A DNA stretch of 64,000 bases from JACKJK01 sp046159835 (GCF_046159835.1 NZ_JBJXCY010000002.1:868001-932000), one strand, 5' to 3'. Positions 39,283 to 48,273 are shown, counted from the first letter of the stretch. A program made the numbers and translations. Notes: generated by a model not told the origin, from the letters alone.

Positions 39283-40281
39283 ATGACGATGGCAGCTGCC
39301 GCACCGATGGAGGCGATCCCCTCAGAACCGGACATGAAGGTTTCCGTCCGGCAGGTATTCGGGATCGACAGCGACCTTGAGGTTCCGGCCTATTCCGAAG
39401 CCAGCGAGTACGTGCCCGATCTCGACCCGGACTACCTGTTCAACCGCGAGACGACGCTGGCGATCCTGGCGGGCTTTGCCTACAACCGCCGCGTCATGGT
39501 GCAGGGCTATCACGGCACCGGCAAATCCACCCACATCGAGCAGATCGCATCGCGCCTGAACTGGCCTTGCGTGCGCGTCAATCTCGACAGCCACATCTCC
39601 CGTATCGACCTCGTCGGCAAGGACGCCATCGTCGTGCGCGAGGGGCTGCAGGTCACCGAATTCCGCGATGGCATCCTGCCGTGGGCCTACCAGCACAACG
39701 TCGCGCTCGTGTTTGACGAATACGACGCCGGACGCCCGGACGTGATGTTCGTGATCCAGCGTGTGCTGGAATCCTCCGGCCGCCTGACCCTGCTCGACCA
39801 GAGCCGCGTCATCCGCCCGCACCCGGCCTTCCGCCTGTTCGCCACCGCCAACACGATCGGCCTTGGTGATACGTCGGGCCTCTATCACGGCACCCAGCAG
39901 ATCAACCAAGCGCAGATGGACCGCTGGTCCATCGTCACCGTGCTGAACTACCTGCCGCACGATGACGAAGTTGGCATCGTTGCGGCCAAGGCCAAGCATT
40001 TCGGCACCGAGGAGGGCCGCGCCATCGTCTCCAAGATGGTGCGCGTCGCGGACCTCACCCGCTCCGCCTTCGTCAACGGCGACCTGTCCACCGTCATGAG
40101 CCCGCGTACGGTCATCATGTGGGCGGAGAACGCGGCGATCTTCGGTGACGTGGGTCTCGCATTCCGCCTGACCTTCCTCAACAAGTGCGACGAGCTGGAG
40201 CGCGGCATCGTCGCCGAGTTCTACCAGCGCGCCTTCGGCGAAGAACTGCCCGAATCCACAGTCAATCTCGCGCTGAGCTGA
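39283..40281 (+). CDS. cobS: cobaltochelatase subunit CobS
   Basis: A 332-aa AAA+ ATPase, the BchI-like motor of the aerobic cobalt chelatase that inserts Co2+ into hydrogenobyrinic acid a,c-diamide with CobN and CobT. The Walker A segment is VQGYHGTGKSTHIEQIA, Walker B VALVFDEYDAGRPDV, and the sensor FRLFATANTIGLGDTSGLYHG. Followed after 19 bp by cobT. The catalytic subunit CobN is not in the window. Confidence 0.95.
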   Translation: MTMAAAAPMEAIPSEPDMKVSVRQVFGIDSDLEVPAYSEASEYVPDLDPDYLFNRETTLAILAGFAYNRRVMVQGYHGTGKSTHIEQIASRLNWPCVRVNLDSHISRIDLVGKDAIVVREGLQVTEFRDGILPWAYQHNVALVFDEYDAGRPDVMFVIQRVLESSGRLTLLDQSRVIRPHPAFRLFATANTIGLGDTSGLYHGTQQINQAQMDRWSIVTVLNYLPHDDEVGIVAAKAKHFGTEEGRAIVSKMVRVADLTRSAFVNGDLSTVMSPRTVIMWAENAAIFGDVGLAFRLTFLNKCDELERGIVAEFYQRAFGEELPESTVNLALS

Positions 40282-40300
40282 GCGAAGGCGGGTTTGCGGC

Positions 40301-42178
40301 ATGGCGAGTGACGGTGGATCGCGGAACCGGGAAGCGCCGAACGACGCGTTCAAGCGCGCCCTCGGCACGACGGCACGCGCGGTTTCGCAGGACCGCGAGC
40401 TGACCGTCAATTTCGGCGGCGACCGGCCCGGCCAGTCCGGCGACATCATGCGCCTGCCCGAACCGCCGCGCACCATGACCGCGCAGGACGCCGCCGTCTC
40501 GCGCGGTTATGCAGATGCGATGTCGCTGAAGCGCGCCTGTCACGACGCCGATTTCCACCGCCGCATCCTGCCGCCCGGACGCAATGCCCGCGCGATCTAC
40601 GAGCATGTCGAGCAGGCCCGCGTGGAAGCCATCGGCGTCAACCGGTTCGCCGGCATGGCCGGCAACCTCGACGCCATGATGGAGGACCGCTGCGCCAAGC
40701 TGCGGCTCGACCAGCCCACCCAGCGCACCGATGCTCCGCTTGAGGAAGCGCTTGCCCTGATGGTGCGCGAGGCCGTCAGCGGCCGCCCGACGCCCAAGAG
40801 CGGCGAACGCACGGTGGACCTCTGGCGCGACTGGATCGACGAGCGCGCGGCAGCCGAAATCGCCAGGCTGCGCGACAATGTCGAGGACCAGACGGCCTAT
40901 GCCGACATCATGCGTGACCTGATCGTCGCGCTCGACATGTCGGATGAGCTCGGCGAGGCCGAGGAGGACGAAGACACCGAGGGCGATGACGGCGAGGCCG
41001 AGGACCCCGGCACCGAGAGCGACGAGAGCGAGGACAGCCAGGACGGCGAGACCGACAGCGCCGAGAGCGGCGAGTCCGAAGGTGGCGAGGAAGAGGTCGA
41101 GTACGACGCCGCCGAGTCCCAGATGGACGACATGCTGGGCGACGCAGACGACGCCGACGGCGAGGACGAACCGCAGCCCTACCGCCCGCCGTTCCCCTAT
41201 TCCAACGCTGTCTTCGATGACTATTCCGTCTACACGACGAAGTTCGACGAGGAGATGAGCGCCGAGGAGCTTTGCGACACCGAGGAACTAGACCGGCTGC
41301 GCAGCTTCCTCGACAAGCAGTTGCAGAGCCTGCAGGGCGTCGTTGCGCGCCTCGCCAACCGGCTGCAGCGCCGTCTCATGGCGCAGCAGAGCCGTGGCTG
41401 GGACTTCGACCTTGAGGAAGGGCTGCTCGACACCGCACGCCTCACCCGCGTCGTGACGGACCCGATGCAGCCGCTCGCCTTCAAGCGTGAGCGCGAGACT
41501 GATTTCCGCGACACCGTCGTCACCCTGCTGATCGACAATTCCGGCTCCATGCGCGGACGGCCCATCACGGTCGCCGCGACCTGCGCCGACATCCTTGCCC
41601 GCACGCTGGAGCGCTGCGGCGTGAAGGTCGAGATCCTCGGCTTCACCACCCGCGCCTGGAAGGGCGGGCAGTCGCGCGAGACGTGGCTTGCCGACGGCAA
41701 GCCCGCAAATCCGGGCCGCCTGAATGACCTGCGCCACATCATCTACAAGTCCGCCGACACGCCCTGGCGGCGCGGGCGGCGCAATCTCGGCCTGATGATG
41801 CGCGAAGGCCTGCTGAAGGAAAACATCGACGGCGAGGCCCTCACATGGGCGCATCAGCGGATGCTGGCGCGGCCCGAGCACCGTCGCATCCTGATGATGA
41901 TTTCCGATGGCGCGCCGGTCGATGATTCAACGCTCTCGGTGAATGCCGGCAATTACCTCGAACGCCATCTGCGCCGCGTGATCGAGGACATCGAGACGCG
42001 CTCGCCGGTGGAACTGATCGCCATCGGCATCGGCCATGACGTGACGCGCTACTACCGCCGCGCCGTCACCATCGTGGATGCCGAGGAGCTCGGCGGCGCG
42101 ATGACCGAGAAGCTCGCCGAACTGTTCGAGGAAATGCCCTACCGTGGTGAAGGCAGGTCGGGCCGGCCCGCCGCATGA
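40301..42178 (+). CDS. cobT: cobaltochelatase subunit CobT
   Basis: A 625-aa chelatase subunit resembling BchD. An N-terminal domain (about 1-200) leads to a highly acidic segment (about 210-290, mostly Asp, Glu and Ser) and a C-terminal von Willebrand A domain (about 405-610) whose metal site is seen in LLIDNSGSMRGRPITV. It forms the CobST complex that drives cobalt insertion by CobN. Its stop overlaps the next gene by 4 nt (ATGA). Confidence 0.95.
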   Translation: MASDGGSRNREAPNDAFKRALGTTARAVSQDRELTVNFGGDRPGQSGDIMRLPEPPRTMTAQDAAVSRGYADAMSLKRACHDADFHRRILPPGRNARAIYEHVEQARVEAIGVNRFAGMAGNLDAMMEDRCAKLRLDQPTQRTDAPLEEALALMVREAVSGRPTPKSGERTVDLWRDWIDERAAAEIARLRDNVEDQTAYADIMRDLIVALDMSDELGEAEEDEDTEGDDGEAEDPGTESDESEDSQDGETDSAESGESEGGEEEVEYDAAESQMDDMLGDADDADGEDEPQPYRPPFPYSNAVFDDYSVYTTKFDEEMSAEELCDTEELDRLRSFLDKQLQSLQGVVARLANRLQRRLMAQQSRGWDFDLEEGLLDTARLTRVVTDPMQPLAFKRERETDFRDTVVTLLIDNSGSMRGRPITVAATCADILARTLERCGVKVEILGFTTRAWKGGQSRETWLADGKPANPGRLNDLRHIIYKSADTPWRRGRRNLGLMMREGLLKENIDGEALTWAHQRMLARPEHRRILMMISDGAPVDDSTLSVNAGNYLERHLRRVIEDIETRSPVELIAIGIGHDVTRYYRRAVTIVDAEELGGAMTEKLAELFEEMPYRGEGRSGRPAA

Positions 42179-43158
42179 GGCTGGCCGCCGCACTCGCGCT
42201 CGCCGCCGTTCTCGCCCTGCCTGCACACGCGCAGGAAAGCCCCCTCACGATTTCCGCCACGCCCATCGAGATCTTCGACACGACGGCGACCGACAAAACC
42301 ACCTTCGGCCAGTTGCGTTGGCTGGGTGGCCTCGTGCTGACCTCCGAGGACGAACGCTTCGGCGGCATTTCCGGCGTCGCGCTGTCGGCTGATGGCACCG
42401 CACTCACTGCCGTGAGTGATACGGGCGACTGGCTGCGTGCCCGCCTTGAAAGCGCCGACAGCCGGCCCATCGCCCTGCGCAGCGCGGTGATGGGCCCGCT
42501 GCGCGGGACCGACGGCGCGCGACTGTCCGGCAAGCGGCAGTCGGATGCGGAGGCGATCAGCCCCATTCCCGGCATGGACGGCTTTGTCGTCGGCTTTGAA
42601 CGCAACAACCGCCTGTTGCGCTATGCGGGGGCGGAAAACCCGATTGCCGGAACGCCGGGCGAAATGCCGGTGCCGGATGATTTCCGCGACCTGCCCGAGA
42701 ACAAGGGGCCGGAAGCCATCGTCGTCCTGCCTGCGGAGGATCAGTCGGGCCGCGTGATTGTCGCCATCGCCGAGCGCGCCGTTGACGGGTTGCTGAGCGG
42801 GTTCATCCTCGGGCGCGGCGAATCGGGCCGCTTCAAGGTGAAGGCGCACGAAGCATTCGACGCGACTGACGCCGCACTCGCCCCCAATGGCGACATCCTG
42901 CTGCTGCAGCGCCGATTCTCGATCCTCACCGGCCCGAGCATGGCGATCAGCCGGATCGCGCGCGAGGATATCGCCGACGGAGCAACCATCGAACCAGAAC
43001 TGCTGATGGCAGCCGACGCGACGCAGGAAATCGACAACATGGAAGCGCTCGGCGTGCATGAGAGTGAGAATGGCCGCACGATCCTGACGATCCTGTCCGA
43101 CAACAACTTCAATTCCCTCCAGCGCACCGTGCTGCTTCGCTTCGAATGGGTGCCATGA
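42175..43158 (+). CDS. secreted esterase-like activity of phytase family protein
   Basis: A 327-aa protein with a clear signal peptide (hydrophobic 3-16, cleavage after PAHA). The mature part has the repeated blade-like pattern of the PF13449 family (RFGGISGVALSADGTALTAVSDTGDW, DAEAISPIPGMDGFVVGFERN, NKGPEAIVV, DNNFNSLQRTVLLRFEW), suggesting a beta-propeller in the periplasm or outside. The family name is historical; substrate unknown. It is translationally coupled to cobT (ATGA). Confidence 0.88.
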   Translation: MRLAAALALAAVLALPAHAQESPLTISATPIEIFDTTATDKTTFGQLRWLGGLVLTSEDERFGGISGVALSADGTALTAVSDTGDWLRARLESADSRPIALRSAVMGPLRGTDGARLSGKRQSDAEAISPIPGMDGFVVGFERNNRLLRYAGAENPIAGTPGEMPVPDDFRDLPENKGPEAIVVLPAEDQSGRVIVAIAERAVDGLLSGFILGRGESGRFKVKAHEAFDATDAALAPNGDILLLQRRFSILTGPSMAISRIAREDIADGATIEPELLMAADATQEIDNMEALGVHESENGRTILTILSDNNFNSLQRTVLLRFEWVP

Positions 43159-43269
43159 CCTGTTGCGGGGAAAGTACAGTCGGATGAACAACTGAACCTG
43201 CGCGGTGAAATCGTCTAGGCAGGAATCAGCTGCCTTGGTACTGAGAATCCAGCAATGAGGGGGCTTCTC

Positions 43270-44688
43270 ATGATCGGTTTCACGTCGCGTGCTTCGGCAT
43301 TCAAGGCAGCCTTGCTGTCATCCACGGCCATCGGCCTTCTCACTGCAACGCAGATCGCGGTGGCACCAGCTCATGCGCAGGATGCAGGCTCGCTGCCGGC
43401 CGTTTCCACGTTCAACGCGAAGCTCGGTATCGCCGCAGGCGTGACCTACAGCGACGATGTCGATGTCGGCGGCTTGTTGTTGTCCCCTGCGGGCCGCAAT
43501 TCGCTCGAGGAAGCCGGAAAAGACGAACTGGCGCTCTTTCTCGCCTCCTTCACCGCCCCGGTCCACCATCGCTACGGCGTCCAGCTTGATGTCGCAGCCG
43601 GCGTCGAGGATGACGCCTTCGTCGGCGGCATCGGCGGCCATTTCTTCTGGCGCGATCCCGACATGGGCCTTCTCGGCATCACTGGTGCCTATGCGGTGAA
43701 CGAGAACGACTTCAGCGTCCAGCGGTCGGTGGGCGGCATCGGCAGTGCAATCGTCCGGATCGACAGGCAGGAAATCACCCAGCTTGCGGCGGAGGCGGAA
43801 GCCTATAGCGGCAATTTCACCTTCCACGGCCTCGCCGGTTACCAGTGGGGCGAGAATATCGAGGAAGGCGCCTTCGCGCGCGGTGGCATCCGCTACTACG
43901 CCACCGAGAATTTCATGCTTGGTCTCGGGGCCGGTGTATCTGAAGAGATCGGCGGCTTCGGCACGGCGGAAGTGGAATATCTGGCCACCAATCGCGTGTC
44001 GGTCTTTGCCGATGTCCGCACCGAGTTCGACACCTACTTTCAGGGCCTTGCGGGCATCCGCGTCTATTTCGGCCCCGCCGACACGCTGATCGCCAAGCAT
44101 CGCCAGGACGACCCGTCCGCCAACGCCGCGCAGGATGCGCTGGCCGGCATGCAGCCGACCACGACGATCACCGACTTACCGGATTGCTGCTTCACGCCCG
44201 ACACGATGATCCTCATGGCCGATGGGACGACGAGGCAGATCGTCGACGTGCGCGTGGGCGATCTCGTCCTCGGCGAGGGCGGCAACGTCAACCGCGTCAT
44301 GGAAATCGAGACGCCCTGCCTTGGCGCACGCAAGCTCTTCGCCTTCAACGGCGGCGCACCGTTCGTCACGGCAGAGCATCCGTTCATGACCCGGGCGGGA
44401 TGGAAGTCCATCGATCCCGACGCGACCTTCGCCGAGACGGGCCACTTCCGCGTCGGTTCGCTGACAACTGGCGACGAGCTGGTTGTTCTGGAACAGGTCA
44501 CCGCGCGCGCCATGCCCATCGCATCGGGCGCCAGCGAGACGTTCGTCGAAGCGGTGATCGAGACGGCGCACCTGACGCTGGCGGAGATTTCCGCCCACGA
44601 GGACGAAGCCGAACGCACTGTCTTCAACCTGCGGCTGGACGGCAACCACACCTACTTCGCCAACGCGTTCCTCGTCCACAACAAGTAA
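43270..44688 (+). CDS. secreted beta-barrel/Hint (hedgehog-intein) domain fusion protein
   Basis: A 472-aa two-part protein. A signal peptide (hydrophobic about 13-32, cleavage after AHA) is followed by a region (about 37-290) of alternating, aromatic-rich short strands and turns, like an outer-membrane beta-barrel or porin-like domain (HRYGVQLDVAAGVEDDAFVG, ENFMLGLGAGVSEEIGGFG, FQGLAGIRVYFGPADTL). From Cys306-Cys307 (CCFTPDTMILMADGT) to the end is a Hint domain: QIVDVRVGDLVLGE, T367-A-E-H370 (TxxH), and terminal FLVHNK with His470-Asn471. All self-processing residues are present, but only Lys472 follows the Asn. ATG 43270 is preferred over 43255 because GAGGGGG lies 6 nt upstream. The barrel part is inferred from pattern, not from a recognised family. 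Confidence 0.8.
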   Translation: MIGFTSRASAFKAALLSSTAIGLLTATQIAVAPAHAQDAGSLPAVSTFNAKLGIAAGVTYSDDVDVGGLLLSPAGRNSLEEAGKDELALFLASFTAPVHHRYGVQLDVAAGVEDDAFVGGIGGHFFWRDPDMGLLGITGAYAVNENDFSVQRSVGGIGSAIVRIDRQEITQLAAEAEAYSGNFTFHGLAGYQWGENIEEGAFARGGIRYYATENFMLGLGAGVSEEIGGFGTAEVEYLATNRVSVFADVRTEFDTYFQGLAGIRVYFGPADTLIAKHRQDDPSANAAQDALAGMQPTTTITDLPDCCFTPDTMILMADGTTRQIVDVRVGDLVLGEGGNVNRVMEIETPCLGARKLFAFNGGAPFVTAEHPFMTRAGWKSIDPDATFAETGHFRVGSLTTGDELVVLEQVTARAMPIASGASETFVEAVIETAHLTLAEISAHEDEAERTVFNLRLDGNHTYFANAFLVHNK

Positions 44689-44690
44689 AA

Positions 44691-44718
44691 ACGGGCGGCT
44701 CCGCTCGGAGCCACCCGT
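44691..44718 (+). terminator. Rho-independent terminator after the barrel/Hint gene
   Basis: The hairpin ACGGG-GGCTCC/GGAGCC-CCCGT with a 4-nt loop, followed by CTTTCAATCTCTT. It starts three bases after the stop codon. The T run is imperfect, but position and stem strength fit. Confidence 0.75.
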
Positions 44719-44750
44719 CTTTCAATCTCTTCAGGAATTGCGTGAGCTGG

Positions 44751-45374
44751 TCAGGCGGGCTTGGCAACCGCCGGCGTGACGCGGCCCATCAGGGCGCGGA
44801 AAGGCACCAGCATGGCAATCGCGAACATCATCTTGACCAGCCAGTCGCTGACGGCCCAGCCGACCCAGACCGGCGCGCTCATGCCACCGGCAACGGCGTA
44901 GCCCACGACGGGCAGACCGCTGCCGGCGAATGCCAGCGTGAAGAACAGCGCGGTATCAACCGCCGAGCCGATGATCGAGGAGACCAGCGGCGCCTTCCAC
45001 CACTTGTCGGTGCGCAGCCGGTCAAAGACCGAAACGTCGAGAAGCTGCGCAACGAGGAAGGCCGAACCCGACGCAAGCGCGATGCGCGGCGTCGCCAGCA
45101 CGACCGACAGGATCACCGCGAGGATGAAGCCTGCGAACACGACCTTGCGGGCGCGCGCCGCGCCGAGGCGGCGGTTCGTCAGATCGGTGATGAGAAAGGC
45201 GACGGGGTACGCGAACGCGCCCCAGGTCAGGTAATCCTGAAGCCCGAAATGCACGAACGGAAACTGCACCGCGTAGTTCGACAGCGCCACGACGCCGCAC
45301 ATGGCGGCGACCGCAATCAGCATGTCGCGCGCAAGGGTCCCGCCGTTCGGCGAGATGGCAGAATGCTGGGTCAT
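44751..45374 (-). CDS. VUT family queuosine precursor transporter
   Basis: A 207-aa inner-membrane protein with about six helices. It matches the YhhQ/QPTR type of the vitamin-uptake group: WGAFAYPVAFLITDLTNRRLGAARARKVV, SGSAFLVAQLLDVSVFDRLR and SSIIGSAVDTALFFTLAF. YhhQ imports queuosine precursors (preQ0/preQ1); applying that substrate here is inference. No riboswitch is seen in the short gap to rpmB. Minus strand, 25 bp downstream of rpmB. Confidence 0.88.
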   Translation of the reverse strand: MTQHSAISPNGGTLARDMLIAVAAMCGVVALSNYAVQFPFVHFGLQDYLTWGAFAYPVAFLITDLTNRRLGAARARKVVFAGFILAVILSVVLATPRIALASGSAFLVAQLLDVSVFDRLRTDKWWKAPLVSSIIGSAVDTALFFTLAFAGSGLPVVGYAVAGGMSAPVWVGWAVSDWLVKMMFAIAMLVPFRALMGRVTPAVAKPA

Positions 45375-45399
45375 GGACTGTTCCGCCCGGAAGTTGTCG

Positions 45400-45684
45400 T
45401 CAGGCCTGCTGGGCGCCTGCGAGTTCCTTCTTGATGGCGCGGGCGCGATCGGAAAGTTCGACGTCCTTTGCCTTCATCAGGAACTTGTCGATGCCACCGC
45501 GATGCTCGACGGTGCGCAGGGCGGACGTCGAGATACGGAGGCGAACCCGGCGGCCAAGCGCTTCGCTGAGCAGCGACACGTTGACGAGGTTCGGCAGGAA
45601 CCGGCGGCGGGCCCTGTTGTTTGCGTGACTGACGGTGTTACCGGTCATCACGCCTTTACCGGTGAGTTCGCAACGGCGAGCCAT
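45400..45684 (-). CDS. rpmB: 50S ribosomal protein L28
   Basis: A 94-aa ribosomal protein beginning MARRCELTGKGVMTGNTVSHANN, the universal L28 start, followed by RRRFLPNLVNVSLLSEALGR and RISTSALRTVEHRGGIDKFL. The start codon is at 45684; the frame upstream is not L28. It has a good promoter at 45785-45813, giving a leader of about 95 nt. Probably co-transcribed with the VUT transporter gene. Confidence 0.98.
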   Translation of the reverse strand: MARRCELTGKGVMTGNTVSHANNRARRRFLPNLVNVSLLSEALGRRVRLRISTSALRTVEHRGGIDKFLMKAKDVELSDRARAIKKELAGAQQA

Positions 45685-45784
45685 GTCTTTGTTCCTTGCA
45701 ATGCCGGTCCTGGGCGCAACCACATCGGGTACGGCGGCGCGCCGCTTGGACCTTGATCGGGTCTTTAATGGAATTCGGCGCGAA

Positions 45785-45813
45785 CGAATAGTCCCCGCGC
45801 GCCAATGCGTCAA
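45785..45813 (-). promoter_or_regulatory. rpmB promoter
   Basis: On the minus strand TTGACG (45813-45808), a 17-nt spacer, then TATTCG (45790-45785). Good spacing and -35; moderate -10. It lies about 95 bp upstream of the rpmB ATG. Confidence 0.65.
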
Positions 45814-46025
45814 GTCTCGGGCGCGTAAACAAACGTGATCGGTCGCTCCGGTGACACCCCGTTAGGGTTAACATGTTCACAACCATCCGCCCTTACAGTG
45901 TCCATATTGCCGCGTAGCGCTTCCCGCAAGGCAGGGCACTGACCGGGTCTGATTCGGGGCAGCGCGTTGGCAAACTTGAAGTGTCCGTTTCCGTGATGAC
46001 GCGGAAACCGAGTTTGGAGCGCCCA
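45814..46025. other. divergent region upstream of DUF3108 gene
   Basis: Together with the rpmB leader this makes a 341-bp gap between rpmB and the DUF3108 gene. The plus-strand promoter is not clear by eye. No hairpin or repeat stands out beyond the rpmB promoter. Confidence 0.5.
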
Positions 46026-46952
46026 ATGGCGAACGTGTCCCTTTCCCGCGTTTCTGCGGGACCCAATCGGAATTCCGTTCTTCGCAAATTCGTGCAGTCC
46101 GTCCGGCTTCCCGCCGCGGCGTGTGTCATGGCGCTCGCATCATTCGGCGCGCCGACCACCGCGCAGGCCGCATCCGACGGGCATTTCGCGGTTGGCTACA
46201 CCGTCACGCTCAATGGCCTCGCGCTGGGCCGTGGCTCCTTTGCGGGCCGCACCGGCGGCGGCGCTTATCGGCTTCGGGGTGATGCAAGCCTTGCCGGCAT
46301 CGCCAACTGGTTCTTCGACTACAAGGCGTTCGGCGAGGTCGACGGCCGCCTCGGCGACGACAATCACCGCCCGCGCAATTTCGGCTCCACCGCAAGCGAC
46401 GGCAAGCTGAAGCAGACAGTCGCCATGTCGTTTGCCAAGAACCGCGTGCGCGACATGGAGCTCAATCCGCCGGATCGTCCGCTGCCCGGCCGCGTCAACC
46501 TGAAGTCCGGCCACATGCGCGATGTCGTCGACCCGATGACTGCGCTCATCATCACTTCGACCGCCAAGGATGGCGCACTGCGCCCGGCCGACTGCAACCG
46601 CCGCATCCCGGTCTTCAACGGGCGCGAGCGCTTCGATTTCGTGCTCAAGTACAAGAGCGGCGCCAATTTCGTCGGCACGCGCGGCAAGACCTACAATGGC
46701 CCCGTCATCATCTGTCAGGCGCTCTACAAGCCTGTCGCTGGCCACATGACGGGCCGCAGCGACGTCTCCTATTTCGCCAGCCAGAAGGGCATGGAAGTCT
46801 GGCTTGCGCCTGCCGGCAACACCGGTATGCTCGTGCCGGTCCGCATGGTGGTCCCGACCCCGGTCGGCACCGGCATTGTCAGCGCCACCAGCTTCAGCGC
46901 GTCCTATGACGGCGTGGCGCACACCTCCTCGACGAAGCGCAAGAAGAACTGA
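46026..46952 (+). CDS. DUF3108 domain-containing exported protein
   Basis: A 308-aa protein. ATG 46026 with GGAG 6 nt upstream opens an N-terminal region containing a hydrophobic stretch (about 30-45) and a signal-peptidase site (TTAQA-A). The mature part has the DUF3108 layout: FAVGYTVTLNGLALGRGSF, ANWFFDYKAFGEVDGRLG, PMTALIITSTAKDG, RFDFVLKYKSG and the CQALYKPVAGH block. It is probably periplasmic. The fold is predicted to be a lipocalin/LolA-like beta structure, with no assigned function. Confidence 0.88.
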   Translation: MANVSLSRVSAGPNRNSVLRKFVQSVRLPAAACVMALASFGAPTTAQAASDGHFAVGYTVTLNGLALGRGSFAGRTGGGAYRLRGDASLAGIANWFFDYKAFGEVDGRLGDDNHRPRNFGSTASDGKLKQTVAMSFAKNRVRDMELNPPDRPLPGRVNLKSGHMRDVVDPMTALIITSTAKDGALRPADCNRRIPVFNGRERFDFVLKYKSGANFVGTRGKTYNGPVIICQALYKPVAGHMTGRSDVSYFASQKGMEVWLAPAGNTGMLVPVRMVVPTPVGTGIVSATSFSASYDGVAHTSSTKRKKN

Positions 46953-46979
46953 GCTTTCTTCCCAAGTCTGTATCGCACG

Positions 46980-47008
46980 CGGCCCTGCTCTCTAAAAGAG
47001 CGGGGCCG
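46980..47008 (+). terminator. Rho-independent terminator of the DUF3108 gene
   Basis: The hairpin CGGCCC-GCTCT/AGAGC-GGGCCG around CTAAA, followed by TTTTC on the plus strand, 27 bp after the stop. Confidence 0.85.
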
Positions 47009-47022
47009 TTTTCAGTTTGGCC

Positions 47023-47766
47023 TCACGGCGCGTCGGCCACCACCAGCCGGTAGCCGCAATCGCGCGCGCCAAGCGCCAGGAGATGGCCATAGCGCGTCTC
47101 CCACACCCCGCTGTCGATATCCGAGGAAAGGCTCGCCAGCTCGCTCGAGATGTCCCCCAGCGCCCAGAACGGCGACATGGCGGAACGCACTCGCTCATCG
47201 AGATAGGCACGTGGCCTGCGCCAATACGCGGCGAGGAACCCGTCCGTGCAATCGTGCGGGACCGGAACAGGCGATACCGTGACCGGACCGAGCCAGCGTC
47301 CGAAATCAGCGAGCTGCGGCATGTGCCCTTCATCCAGTTCGGCCAGCGCAGGAAAATAGTCGAGCAACCAGAAATCGCGGAATGCCGGGTCATAGGTCAG
47401 CACCACGACCCTGCCCCGGCTGACACGGCGCATCTCGGCAAACCCGCGCGCCTTGTCCGTCCAGTGATGCACGGTCAGGACGGCCATTGCCGCATCGAAG
47501 CTGTTGTCGGCAAACGGAAGACCTTCCGCGCAACCCTGCACCGCAGGGGCCGAGCCCGCCGGACGCTGCGCGATCATCTTCGCGGAGGGTTCGAGCGCCG
47601 TCACGGCCCGGCCCTGCGGCTCGTACGACCCGGTGCCCGCCCCGACATTGAGAACGCGCGTAGCCTCGCCCAGCGCGGCATCGATCTGCGCGGCGATGCG
47701 TGGATCGGGCTTTCGCAATTGCGCGTAACCCACGCCGATCGTGTCGTAGAGGTTGTTCACCGCCAT
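47023..47766 (-). CDS. class I SAM-dependent methyltransferase
   Basis: A 247-aa UbiE-like methyltransferase. NNLYDTIGVGYAQLRKPDPRI is typical of the group; motif I is RVLNVGAGTGSYEPQG, followed by VTALEPSAKMIAQRP and AEGLPFADNSFDAAMAVLTVHHW. ATG 47766 has GGAGAG very close; GTG 47760, two codons in, has better spacing; ATG 47796 is possible. Substrate unknown. The repeat-bearing region begins almost exactly at its 5' end. Confidence 0.85.
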   Translation of the reverse strand: MAVNNLYDTIGVGYAQLRKPDPRIAAQIDAALGEATRVLNVGAGTGSYEPQGRAVTALEPSAKMIAQRPAGSAPAVQGCAEGLPFADNSFDAAMAVLTVHHWTDKARGFAEMRRVSRGRVVVLTYDPAFRDFWLLDYFPALAELDEGHMPQLADFGRWLGPVTVSPVPVPHDCTDGFLAAYWRRPRAYLDERVRSAMSPFWALGDISSELASLSSDIDSGVWETRYGHLLALGARDCGYRLVVADAP

Positions 47767-47769
47767 CTC

Positions 47770-48095
47770 TCCAGTCCCGCTGAGACACAGGAACATACCC
47801 GCAACAGCGCGCGGGTCAGTGATTCGTCCACGCCCTGTTCCACCTTTCCACCCGTGTCTTGCGGGACCGGGTCAGAGCCACCGTTTCAACCGTTAACGTG
47901 ACCAGTCGAATTGTCCACTTTTGACTCAGGGTCGATTCAACATCTGGGGCCTGTGCGCCGCGCTGAACAAGATGTGGAGGGGAACGAAACTGGAATCAGA
48001 TCGGAGTCAGCGATTCGGGCCCGTTTCGTTCCCACGTTGTTCGACTCCGTTAATTCACCCCGCAAGCTGTGCTGTTGCGGAACACATCGAGCGCC
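47770..48095. repeat. diverged long repeat, copy 1 (paired with 48274-48599)
   Basis: The segment aligns without gaps to 48274-48599 at a constant offset of 504 bp. Matching landmarks are GTCCCGC, GCAACA (47801), GATTCG (47821), GTTAACG (about 47892), ATCTGGG, the ATGTGGAGGGGAACGAAAC block (47972), a second GATTCG (48012), CGTTCCC and TTAAT. It contains an inverted repeat, GGGAACGAAAC (47980-47990) with GTTTCGTTCCC (48023-48033). Divergence is high (roughly 60% identity by eye) but without indels. No coding frame is credible. Confidence 0.7.
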
Positions 48096-48273
48096 AGTCA
48101 GGCGCCCGATCCGGTGCCGCGTTAACACCGTGACGCGGCCAGCCTCGCCCGGCCAACTCGATGTCGCGAGGCCGCAAACGCCGTCCACCACGTCCGGGAG
48201 TCGTGTCCGCGACCGCGACGGCGACCCCGGTGACATCTCTCGATGGTCCATTTGGCAAGACGGTCGAGCGCGC
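48096..48273. other. non-coding spacer between the two repeat copies
   Basis: About 178 bp with a GC-rich hairpin at 48142-48172 (GCCTCGC/GCGAGGC). No open frame looks like a protein and no tRNA fold is evident. Together with the repeats and the flank to 48699 it makes a gap of about 900 bp with no recognised gene, the longest in the window. Confidence 0.6.

Noticed and set aside
45375..45399. possible preQ1 riboswitch before the VUT transporter gene
   Set aside because: The gap to rpmB is only 25 bp, too short for the aptamer, and no preQ1-type stem and A-rich tail is seen.
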